Part shown: one piece after another, positions 1-5,962 of the stretch | Numbering within the stretch: position 1 is the first letter of the stretch | Layout: each line of letters starts with the position of its first letter | Assembly: GCA_963922455.1 (NCBI GenBank) | Contig: CAWUIO010000141.1 | Coordinates: 1-15,169, forward strand | Reading direction: 5' to 3' | From: CAWUIO01 sp963922455 | Lineage (GTDB): Bacteria > Bacteroidota > Bacteroidia > Cytophagales > Microscillaceae | Length of the DNA: 15,169 nt | Program-made: the position numbers and the translations under genes | The notes under the pieces: generated by a model | The model's database searches: none | Told to the model about the DNA's origin: nothing | Seen by the model: the letters and a program-made list of their open reading frames with translations, nothing else

Positions 1-1455
1 AATCCTTTACATTTGGACGCCGGGGCCCACATCATCCGGATTTTATATCGGGAAAACGGAGCGGGCTTGGACAAGATTATCCTCAGTACAGAAAATATTT
101 TACCCCAGGGATTGGGTGCAATGGCCAGCAATATCTGCGAGATTACGCCGCCCAACCCGATGGATGAATTTATTTCCTTGGAAGCCGAATGTGCGACCGT
201 AGGCAGCAATTGGGCTATTTTGGAAGACAGCCGGGCCGCCGGAGGTAAGTATGTCGTCTACCAAGGAAACGATGATCCCAATCGCAAAAGCCAGTCAGAG
301 GGGCCCGCAGACTTGAGCCCCGAAAGCCAGGTGACTTTCATTTTTGACTTAGCCGAAGCGGGTAGCTTTGATCTCTTTGCCCTGGTCAATACCCCCAGCA
401 AAAATGATGATTCCTTCTGGATTAGCATAGATGGTGAACCTTTCAAGCTTTGGTTTCAGGGTTTTGTGGCCGAGGATGCCTTCAACTGGGTAGCCTTACA
501 AGCCATCGGACGGAGTAATCCTTTAAACTTGTCGGCAGGTACGCACCGCATTGATTTCCTTTACCGGGAAAACGGAAGCATCTTAGATAAAATCATCCTG
601 CGCCAGGATGGGCAAGTTCCCTCAGGTTTGGGAGAAAATGCCCAAAATGCTTGTGAAGTAGCTGGCCCCCAATTGGTTTCTCTGGAGGCCGAATGCGCTA
701 ATGTAGGCAGCAATTGGGCCGTCCAAGGTAGTTCTTTGGCTTCCAATACCAACTTTGTTACGTTTTTGGGAGATGATACCCCCAACAAAACCAGTGCTTC
801 TCAAGGCCCAGGGGATACCTCTCCCCAAAGCCGGGTCCGCTTTGATTTTAACCTGAATGAAGCCGGGAGCTTTGAGCTCTTTGTATTGGCCCGCACCCCC
901 GATAATAATTCCGATTCCTACTGGATCCGTATAGACGGAGGGCCTTACCGCTTGTGGTTTGAAGGATTCATAGATGAGCCAGGCTTCCAATGGGTGCCTT
1001 ACAAAGCGGTGGGCGAGCGCAACCCCATTTCTTTGAGCACCGGGGGCCATACCATCGATATTCTGTACCGGGAAAACGGGGCCGATTTGGATAAAATAAT
1101 CCTTAGAGAAGATGGGCAGGTACCGGCCGGCTTGGGGGAAACGGCTCAAGACCTATGCATCCCGGCTAGCAATGCGTCTCTAACTTCTTCTTTTGAAATC
1201 CAGGCCTATCCTAACCCGCTACAAGGTGAAAACCTCCATTTGAAACTAAAAAAGCCTGTATCTGGAGCACTTGTGGTGGAAGTGATGGACTTACACGATG
1301 CCCTCATCCGGCGCATCCCGGTTAGGGTCCAGGCCGGGCAAGGCGAAATTGTCCTAGACCTTTCGGGGTGGAACCTCCCTCGCGGGGCTTATGGCATCCG
1401 GGTACACACGGCCGAGGAAGTGTCGGAAGTCATCCGCGTATGGAAAGCTGAGTAG
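1..1455 (+). CDS. Secreted multi-repeat carbohydrate-binding-like protein with type IX secretion sorting domain (5' end missing)
   Basis: The reading frame is open from base 1, so only the C-terminal 484 residues are present. Two complete repeats and the tail of a third are visible. Each has a period of about 168 residues, opening with LEAEC..VGSNWA (bases about 178 and 682), passing through an AGSF.LF and D(S)(F/Y)WI.IDG core, and closing with LYRENG..LDKIIL and GLGE. This order and the closing motif resemble malectin/CBM6-like beta-sandwich modules that bind carbohydrate. The last 85 or so residues (from SFEIQAYPNP, base about 1192) look like a type A sorting domain: YPNP start, a V.DL segment, LP.G.Y.IRV and a basic end. 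Such proteins are exported by PorSS/T9SS to the surface or medium. The enzymatic or adhesive N-terminal part lies upstream of the window, so overall function is unknown. The domain calls are from motif recognition only. Confidence 0.85.
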   Translation, partial: NPLHLDAGAHIIRILYRENGAGLDKIILSTENILPQGLGAMASNICEITPPNPMDEFISLEAECATVGSNWAILEDSRAAGGKYVVYQGNDDPNRKSQSEGPADLSPESQVTFIFDLAEAGSFDLFALVNTPSKNDDSFWISIDGEPFKLWFQGFVAEDAFNWVALQAIGRSNPLNLSAGTHRIDFLYRENGSILDKIILRQDGQVPSGLGENAQNACEVAGPQLVSLEAECANVGSNWAVQGSSLASNTNFVTFLGDDTPNKTSASQGPGDTSPQSRVRFDFNLNEAGSFELFVLARTPDNNSDSYWIRIDGGPYRLWFEGFIDEPGFQWVPYKAVGERNPISLSTGGHTIDILYRENGADLDKIILREDGQVPAGLGETAQDLCIPASNASLTSSFEIQAYPNPLQGENLHLKLKKPVSGALVVEVMDLHDALIRRIPVRVQAGQGEIVLDLSGWNLPRGAYGIRVHTAEEVSEVIRVWKAE

Positions 1456-1491
1456 ATACAAAAACACTCAAGAAATATAGTACCGAAGAAG

Positions 1492-1515
1492 CCTCCGATA
1501 TCCGGGGGTTTTTTT
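1492..1515 (+). terminator. Intrinsic terminator of the T9SS-exported protein gene
   Basis: A 6-bp stem (CCTCCG with CGGGGG, one T-G wobble) around the 5-nt loop ATATC is followed directly by seven T. It starts 37 nt after the stop codon at 1453-1455, on the same strand. Confidence 0.7.
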
Positions 1516-1535
1516 GTGGTTTTAAAAAATCATTT

Positions 1536-1701
1536 CTTAAGCGCCCACTGCCTCCCCGCAAGCCCCACCCACGGGCCTGCCGCGGCTCAGACAGGCCACC
1601 CGCCAGGCCCTTTCGGTCTTCACCCGCTCCTTTTTTGGTTTTGTGAGGGAAGGGACCACCCATCTAGTCTTAAGCGCTTCGCTCAATGCCGTCAACTTAA
1701 G
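1536..1701 (-). repeat. Composite noncoding repeat with CTTAAGCGC direct repeats and a relic TGAGC hairpin
   Basis: CTTAAGCGC occurs at 1536-1544 and 1669-1677 in the same orientation, and CTTAAG recurs at 1696-1701. Between the first two, a perfect 6-bp stem (1574-1579 with 1592-1597) encloses a 12-nt loop. Read on the minus strand, this hairpin and its flank match copy 1 of the dispersed element (1929-1959) at 24 of 31 positions, including GGCCTGT, TGAGC and AGGCCCGTGGG. The long stem and 35-nt loop of the full element are not recognisable here. The region therefore looks like a related or decayed repeat, and no coding role is supported. Confidence 0.5.
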
Positions 1702-1713
1702 AAAAATGTTATA

Positions 1714-1787
1714 GGAAGCCCGGGCCCAATTTTATGGTGTCCGCATTTTTTAGGGCATGGGGCATGCCCGGGTTTGGATTGGCTTCC
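1714..1787. repeat. Imperfect inverted repeat with a nested perfect hairpin
   Basis: GGAAGCC at 1714-1720 is complementary to GGCTTCC at 1781-1787. Inside, both arms carry CCCGGG-type palindromes, and GGGCATG (1753-1759) pairs with CATGCCC (1763-1769) over a 3-nt loop. No T-tract follows in either direction, so it is not a standard terminator. It may be part of the same repeat-rich intergenic cluster. Confidence 0.45.
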
Positions 1788-1912
1788 ACTACGTTCATGG
1801 CATAGAGCTTCTCGCTAAGCCCAGGGAGGGCCTCACCCGATGACTTTCTTCCCAAAGCTCTGCTTATCATCTCTACTCTCGTCCCGCCTCTCGACTCCCG
1901 GTTCCCTCTTAT

Positions 1913-2040
1913 GGCTTAGGGATGGAGCGGCCTGTTTGAGCTCGTGGAGGCCCGTGGGGAAAGGCAGCGAGTAGCGAGAGCCCGGCCCGCGCCGCAAGAG
2001 ATGGGCAAGATGCAAGCCAACTTCATAGCGCGGGCAAGCC
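1913..2040 (+). repeat. Dispersed structured element, copy 1
   Basis: Closing stem GGCTT (1913-1917) with AAGCC (2036-2040). Hairpin GGCCT (1929-1933) with AGGCC (1948-1952), with TTTGAGCTCGTG in its loop. The conserved core GGGGAAAGGCAGCGAGTAG follows. Inner stem CCCGCGC (1986-1992) with GCGCGGG (2028-2034) encloses a 35-nt variable loop. One nucleotide separates the inner stem from the closing stem. The spacer between the 5' arms of the two stems is 68 nt, one shorter than in copies 2-4. It lies between convergent genes. Confidence 0.85.
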
Positions 2041-2067
2041 CCTAGCTTCACTCGTACTCTTTGCGTA

Positions 2068-2490
2068 CTAAGCCTTGACGTGTTGGGGGAGGGACAGAAT
2101 CCAGGCCTTGGCTTCCTCTTTATTGGAAAAGTAACGGGTTATAAACTTAGTTCCGTTTTCTTCTTCCATGGTTTGTTCTATCGACAATTGGGAAATCATC
2201 TCTTGGCTGGCCACAAAGGCTATTTGGTTTAAGTTGATGGATAAACCAACCGGAAATATAACTTGGTTCGTCCATTCCTGGAGTTCTGGGTGGATCACAA
2301 ATTGTATTTCACGGGTATCTGGAATTACCTTTAGGGGACGGAGCTCCTTAGTAATTTCCAGGTAGTTCAAAAGTTCCTTTTTGTATTCCGCATCACTCAT
2401 ATTGACCGTAGCGGGGAGCCAAGTCATCTCGATGAGTTTAGATTCGGCAAAGTAAGCCAGGTGGAGATATTTGCTTTGGTATACTTCCAT
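2068..2490 (-). CDS. STAS/SpoIIAA-like domain protein
   Basis: A 140-residue soluble protein starting at ATG, with no signal peptide or membrane segment. It has the layout of the small STAS-like proteins common in Cytophagales: an N-terminal beta strand pair (YLHLAYF, LIEMTWLP), a helix with MSDAEYKKELLNYLE (residues 31-45), a central strand into PDTREIQF (57-64), then HPELQEW, a conserved IAFVAS strand (90-95), SIEQTMEEE (103-111) and a C-terminal EEAKAWILS helix. STAS-type domains usually mediate protein-protein switching or bind small ligands. The partner here is unknown and no anti-sigma factor or kinase gene is adjacent. It converges with the T9SS-exported protein gene across a repeat-filled gap. 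The fold assignment comes from remembered family layout, not from a search. Confidence 0.65.
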   Translation of the reverse strand: MEVYQSKYLHLAYFAESKLIEMTWLPATVNMSDAEYKKELLNYLEITKELRPLKVIPDTREIQFVIHPELQEWTNQVIFPVGLSINLNQIAFVASQEMISQLSIEQTMEEENGTKFITRYFSNKEEAKAWILSLPQHVKA

Positions 2491-2570
2491 AGTTGTTTAC
2501 ACATTTATTCGTAGAAATAAAATACTGAATACACATACGTAGCATAAAGTATGAAAGGGGGGTATGGTAA

Positions 2571-2582
2571 GCTAGGCCTAGC
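2571..2582. repeat. Perfect 12-bp palindrome GCTAGGCCTAGC
   Basis: This 12-bp perfect palindrome lies 81 nt upstream of the start of the STAS-like gene and 69 nt downstream of the next minus-strand gene. It could be a dimeric-regulator site or chance. Similar GCTAGGC strings occur at 2621-2627 (as part of GGCTAGGC) and at about 3114. Confidence 0.35.
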
Positions 2583-2650
2583 GCAAATAGATGTAAGATT
2601 GCCGCCAAAGGGGGCCCTTGGCTAGGCATAAGCCGCAAAAATTCCTGGTT

Positions 2651-3022
2651 TTATGGGGAGTCCTTTATCAAACTACAACTTTTAAACTCGAGTTTGACGC
2701 TGGTTTTTACCTCGGTGTCGAAGTAAAGTTCATAGCCGTTCAGCAGTTTGAACGTTTTAGTTTCACCCGGTTTGATAGGGAGGGTTTCTAGGATTTTCTC
2801 CTGCTTTTGTACCCGGATTTGAAAGGGGCCTGGGCCGATATTTTGTATGAGGGCTTGGCTGTCTGTACCCGCGTAGGGATTGATAGCGCCATCCTGTCCC
2901 GGCCCCTTGCCAGTCATGAGCATACTTTGACTGGGCTCCAAAACGAATGTAGTGCTCTGTGATGTGCAGTTTTGGAAAGAGAAGGCGAGCAGGGAGAGAA
3001 GTACTACTATTTTTACCCGCAT
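2651..3022 (-). CDS. Small secreted protein or putative lipoprotein of unknown function
   Basis: A 123-residue protein starting at ATG. Residues 1-18 form a short basic, then hydrophobic signal sequence (MRVKIVVLLSLLAFSF). Cys19 follows in QNC, so lipidation is possible, though this is not a canonical lipobox (the Bacteroidota version is permissive). The mature part contains a Gly/Pro/Asn-rich stretch (residues about 38-52), then short beta-type segments such as IQNIGPGPFQIRV, PIKPGETKTFKLLNGYELYFDT and VKLEFKSC. These suggest a small beta-sandwich. I do not recognise a named family. It lies between the DUF1697 gene (93-nt gap upstream) and the STAS-like gene (160-nt gap downstream) on the same strand, and the gaps make a single operon uncertain. 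Confidence 0.6.
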   Translation of the reverse strand: MRVKIVVLLSLLAFSFQNCTSQSTTFVLEPSQSMLMTGKGPGQDGAINPYAGTDSQALIQNIGPGPFQIRVQKQEKILETLPIKPGETKTFKLLNGYELYFDTEVKTSVKLEFKSCSLIKDSP

Positions 3023-3115
3023 CAGGATAAGGGGTATAGGTTTAAGTGGTATATACCTTACGCTTTGCCTGCATCTTTAGACTTTACCCGGGTAGAAAAT
3101 TTGGTAGATCGATAG

Positions 3116-3661
3116 CTAGGCCTTTTGACCTAGTTCCAGCAATTTTAGAACAGTTTTCCAATTTCGGGTCGTGGCTTTAAGGCCCAGTTTTTTCTCAAAG
3201 AAGGCATTGCTCAATTTGCTTTGGTGGTATTTTTTTTCTAAGTATAGGTACACGTGTTTGCCTTTGATATGAAATTGATCGGGTAAATAGTGCGTATAAT
3301 CGATGGCTTGTTTTTTCTCTTTTTCGGCTACATCACTTAAAAACGTAAGGTGAAGACGGTTTATGTCTACCCTTTTTCGGTAGAAGTGGTTGGCCCGGAC
3401 GGTGTGCTCGAGCTCCGGTCGGCTTCGGATGATGACGGGCACTTCGTGCCCAAAGGTTTCGCGAATAGCGTTTTCTATTTGTTGAGCCAGGGCCAAAAAA
3501 TCAAGACCTTCTTCACCGTCAAAGAGTATATTGCCACTTTGGATGTAAGTGCTTACGTTGGAGAAGCCCAAATTTTCCATCATAGCTTTTAAGTCGGCCA
3601 TGAGGATTTTTCGTTTTCCGCCTACATTGATGCCGCGGAGGATGGCGATGATTGGGGTCAT
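3116..3661 (-). CDS. DUF1697 family protein
   Basis: A 181-residue soluble protein. The N-terminus (MTPIIAILRGINVGGKRKI) is the hallmark of DUF1697, followed by the typical M.DLK.M.E.LGF..V.TYIQSGNILF segment, an ENAIRETFGHEVPVIIRS helix-strand, and the basic C-terminal part with TTRNWKTV.KL..L. Family length is usually about 175-185 residues, so the protein is intact. The ATG at 3659-3661 is preferred. A longer in-frame TTG start (to 3679) would add MPESFP, which lies outside the usual family start. The biochemical function of the family is unknown. A run of eight C on the coding strand (3680-3687) lies 18 nt upstream of the ATG. Confidence 0.85.
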   Translation of the reverse strand: MTPIIAILRGINVGGKRKILMADLKAMMENLGFSNVSTYIQSGNILFDGEEGLDFLALAQQIENAIRETFGHEVPVIIRSRPELEHTVRANHFYRKRVDINRLHLTFLSDVAEKEKKQAIDYTHYLPDQFHIKGKHVYLYLEKKYHQSKLSNAFFEKKLGLKATTRNWKTVLKLLELGQKA

Positions 3662-3696
3662 AGGAAAGCTCTCGGGCAAGGGGGGGGTGTAAGTAA

Positions 3697-3990
3697 CTAA
3701 AACAAGCGGGAAGGTTTACCCGGTGGATTCTGGGTTTTTAAACTGGCCAATGTAGCCCTACTGCCTCCATGAACGGGGATCCCCTCTTTTTGACAAAAAT
3801 AGAGCAACTCCTGGGGCCTTATTAAGATCTCTTGTATAACCAGGCCTTGATTTTCTAAACTTTTTTTGGTTTTTAACATCTCCTTTTTCCACTCTTTCCA
3901 AGTCGGGTTCATTCTTTTCCGGTCTACGGAGATTTTAAGTATTTCGGGATAATCTTCTTCTAGGTAACAGGCAATTCCAGATGCAAGCAT
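3697..3990 (-). CDS. Small conserved-looking hypothetical protein
   Basis: Starting at the ATG at 3988-3990 gives 97 residues: MLASGIACYLEEDYPEILKI, then a tryptophan/lysine-rich helix with TWKEWKKEM (about 40-48), then VIQEILIRPQELLYFCQKEGIP and a final RATLASL segment. A longer frame to a TTG at 4083 adds 31 residues rich in Cys, Tyr and Ile that do not look like a natural N-terminus. The WKEW...RPQEL..FC...G layout resembles small hypothetical proteins seen in diverse bacteria, but I cannot name the family. There are no membrane segments or metal-binding motifs. The stop lies 35 nt upstream of the DUF1697 ATG on the same strand, so co-transcription is plausible. A divergent 177-nt gap separates it from the lipoprotein hydrolase gene. 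Confidence 0.55.
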   Translation of the reverse strand: MLASGIACYLEEDYPEILKISVDRKRMNPTWKEWKKEMLKTKKSLENQGLVIQEILIRPQELLYFCQKEGIPVHGGSRATLASLKTQNPPGKPSRLF

Positions 3991-4095
3991 AAAGCAAAGA
4001 TTAGGGATACTTATTAAAAATACGTAGGCTATTTCAAATGAGTAGGATTCACAATGTATATTTCTGTATTCTAATTTAAGCAATGCCTCGCTATA

Positions 4096-4128
4096 TTGAA
4101 AAGGAATGGAAAATTTGATTTAGTTTTG
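4096..4128 (+). promoter_or_regulatory. Candidate Bacteroidota-type promoter for the lipoprotein hydrolase gene
   Basis: TTG at 4096-4098 and TAGTTTTG at 4121-4128 match the Bacteroidota TTG / TAnnTTTG pattern with a 22-nt gap, within the usual 17-23 range. Transcription would begin near 4134 and leave a leader of roughly 34 nt before the ATG at 4168. Confidence 0.4.
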
Positions 4129-4167
4129 TGACCCGAAATTTAAAAATAGTAAGTTGGAATTGCCCTT

Positions 4168-5037
4168 ATGAAACATCAAATCTTATTTTGCTTTCTTGTA
4201 TTCATGATCTTGGGATGTCAAGAAAATCAAGAATCTGCCTCGAATACTTCTCAAACCGAAGCCCAAAGAGATTCTGTGTGGTATTGCCAGCCTCAAGATC
4301 AGACCACGGAAATACAGTGGGTCCAAACCGGATTGGGTAAACAGAAGGCGGTCATTATAGCACCTGAAACAAAACCCAAGCCCCTCAAAATGGTCGTTTT
4401 TCTACACGGAGATGCTCCCTTTCAGGACCCCGTTTATCAATATACGATTGCTCAACGTATTTCCGACTCGAGTAATGCGATGGGGGTGGCCCTCCTGAGG
4501 CCTGGGTATGCAGATGCCTGTGGTGACCAGTCTGAAGGGGATAAGGGCCAGATGATGGGCGATAACTATACCCCTGAGGTAGTTAAATCATTGGCTACCT
4601 CTATCCGGCTTATTCAATTGCAGAAAAAACCGGATGAAACCATTATTATAGGCCATTCGGGAGGGGCGGCCTTGGCGGCCCTCTTGGCGATAGAATTTCC
4701 GGCACTTTTTGAAAAAGCTATCCTGATAGCCTGTCCGTGTGATCTACGCAACTGGAGAAAAGTCATGCAAAATTTGACGAAGGATGAGCAATGGACTGAG
4801 CCCATGGAGGGACTATCTCCGGTAGAAGCCTTAGAAAAAATGGAGTTCCGGAAGAAATTTCATCTCTACGTCGGGGATAAAGACGAGCTTACTCCTGCCT
4901 TTTTGAGTGAAGCGTTTTATAAAGCAGCCCAGAAGAGGAATGCTTTTGTTGAAATGAGCGTGATTGAAGGGGAAGATCACGAAAGTATTCTGAGGCCGTC
5001 CATTTTATCTAGAATCTTAAAAGATGCTTCTTTATAA
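4168..5037 (+). CDS. Putative lipoprotein alpha/beta hydrolase
   Basis: A 289-residue protein starting at ATG. Residues 1-16 are a hydrophobic signal ending in the lipobox-like MILGC, with Cys17 as the lipidation site, so it is probably anchored in the outer or inner membrane. The mature domain has an alpha/beta-hydrolase plan: strand plus VVFLHGD (76-82, oxyanion-hole region), the nucleophile elbow GHSGG with Ser164, an acidic turn GDKDE with Asp239 as candidate acid, and GEDHES with His271. The substrate cannot be read from the sequence. The layout fits an esterase, lipase or dienelactone-hydrolase-like peptide/ester hydrolase. A Cys pair at 189/191 (PCDL region) and Cys40/Cys118 might form disulfides in the periplasm. 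It is a single gene, divergent from the small hypothetical upstream, and the next plus-strand sequence is a pseudogene. Confidence 0.8.
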   Translation: MKHQILFCFLVFMILGCQENQESASNTSQTEAQRDSVWYCQPQDQTTEIQWVQTGLGKQKAVIIAPETKPKPLKMVVFLHGDAPFQDPVYQYTIAQRISDSSNAMGVALLRPGYADACGDQSEGDKGQMMGDNYTPEVVKSLATSIRLIQLQKKPDETIIIGHSGGAALAALLAIEFPALFEKAILIACPCDLRNWRKVMQNLTKDEQWTEPMEGLSPVEALEKMEFRKKFHLYVGDKDELTPAFLSEAFYKAAQKRNAFVEMSVIEGEDHESILRPSILSRILKDASL

Positions 5038-5115
5038 AATTGCTAAGTAGTCATAGGGCCTCCCACGCAATTCATGAATTTTCTTAAATTACGTAAGTAA
5101 GCCCATACGGGCATT

Positions 5116-5463
5116 ATGAGCACCCAGAGAATCACGTGGACCATCGGCATGGCTCATACCAAAGAACTCGTCTTACTGGGCAAGCGTATTTTGGCTGAGC
5201 GTGCCTACTCGATGGGGCTCGTGCACCAAGTGGTTTCTCAAGAAGACTTTGCCAATCGAGTAGAGCAGCTGGCTGGACAATTTTTAGAACGGCCTCCTTT
5301 GGCTGTAGGTCTTTGCAAAAAGATAATCCAAGAGGGGTAGTTTTTGGAAAGAGCCGGTTAAGGTTTAGAGATGGAAGCCCAAGTGGCTCTTTTAAAAACC
5401 CAGGATTTTAAAAAGGCCATTGCCAGCTTTTTTGAGAAAAGGAAGCCGGTATATCAAGGGAGA
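5116..5463 (+). pseudogene. Decayed 3' fragment of an enoyl-CoA hydratase/isomerase (crotonase-family) gene
   Basis: The frame reads TQRITWTIGMAHTKELVLLG, then AERAYSMGLVHQVV, AGQFLERPPLA and K.IIQEG. These are the C-terminal half landmarks of crotonases (GGTQRL.R.iG...A.el.ltG, A.GLVn.Vv, P..a....K). Reading continues in the same frame through TAG (5338-5340) and TAA (5359-5361) into LEMEAQVALLKTQDFKKAI and EKRKPVYQGR, which is the usual crotonase C-terminus (E...f..l..t.D..Ea...F.EKR.P.f.G). About 116 codons of a roughly 260-residue family remain. The N-terminal half, with the CoA-binding and oxyanion-hole regions, is absent. Two nonsense codons and a missing 5' half make it non-functional as the parent enzyme. 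A short product from 5116 to 5340 is possible but would be unlikely to be active. Confidence 0.8.
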
Positions 5464-5585
5464 TGGCTCAGGTTATTTTTGTCTTTGAGAATGTTCTTTT
5501 TTTAGGGGCATTTATATCTAACAGATATGTCTCTCAAACCCACTCTACTTGATACATGCGTATTTCGGTTGGCAATTTGTTATAA
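5464..5585. other. Noncoding stretch after the pseudogene, with a small inverted repeat
   Basis: No credible gene is seen. ATATCT and AGATAT flank a 3-nt loop at about 5514-5528. The stretch ends at the 5' boundary of repeat copy 2. Confidence 0.4.
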
Positions 5586-5715
5586 GGCTTAGGGATAGAG
5601 CGGCCTGTTTGAGCTCGTGTGGGCCCAGCGGGGAAAGGCAGCGAGTAGCGAAAGCCCGACCCGCGCGGATAGGGTTGTTCAATGTTGCCCCCTATCCTAA
5701 TAGCGCGGGGAAGCC
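5586..5715 (+). repeat. Dispersed structured element, copy 2
   Basis: Closing stem GGCTT (5586-5590) with AAGCC (5711-5715). The TGAGC hairpin and the GGGGAAAGGCAGCGAGTAG core are present. Inner stem CCCGCGC (5660-5666) with GCGCGGG (5703-5709) encloses 36 nt. This loop carries its own perfect 8-bp stem, GGATAGGG (5667-5674) with CCCTATCC (5690-5697), stacked directly on the inner stem. Confidence 0.88.
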
Positions 5716-5962
5716 CCTGATAGCATTTCTTTAAGTTCTATTGTGAAGAAATGATACAGCAAAAACCCATGATTTAGGCTTTGGCAGGGTGTCTATTAAA
5801 CCTTTCTCTTACATCATGTTAAAAGCTCATTTTTTGATCAACTTTTATAAGGCTTGCTATGCATTTGCATCGTAATTTTACTGTAGTTCCAGATTTTTAC
5901 ATATAATCTCAGCCCATTATAATTCTGGAATCATCACCAGCTACAAAAACTGTAAAAGCCTT
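5716..5962 (+). other. AT-rich leader region of the histidine kinase gene
   Basis: There is no gene in this stretch between repeat copy 2 and the kinase ATG. It is AT-rich and should hold the kinase promoter, but I could not pick a convincing TTG / TAnnTTTG pair. Confidence 0.35.

Noticed and set aside
1430..1663. Minus-strand 77-codon open frame over the terminator and composite repeat
   Set aside because: It overlaps the terminator and repeat, has low-complexity Arg/Gly-rich composition and resembles no known protein.
1913..2040. Repeat copies as intrinsic terminators
   Set aside because: No T-tract follows the stems in either orientation, and the separate terminators at 1492 and 8915 already serve the neighbouring genes.
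2600..2630. Hairpin (CCAAAGGG ... CCCTTGG) after the small secreted protein gene as a terminator
   Set aside because: It has a bulge and no T-run on the minus-strand 3' side.
5549..5734. An open frame across repeat copy 2, with a similar frame across copy 3 (9146-9436), giving related peptides (DRAACLSSCGPSGERQR in copy 2)
   Set aside because: Copies 2-4 share the frame because they share sequence, but copy 1 is one base shorter and breaks it. The stems vary in step while amino acids change, so the conservation is at the nucleic-acid fold and not a protein.
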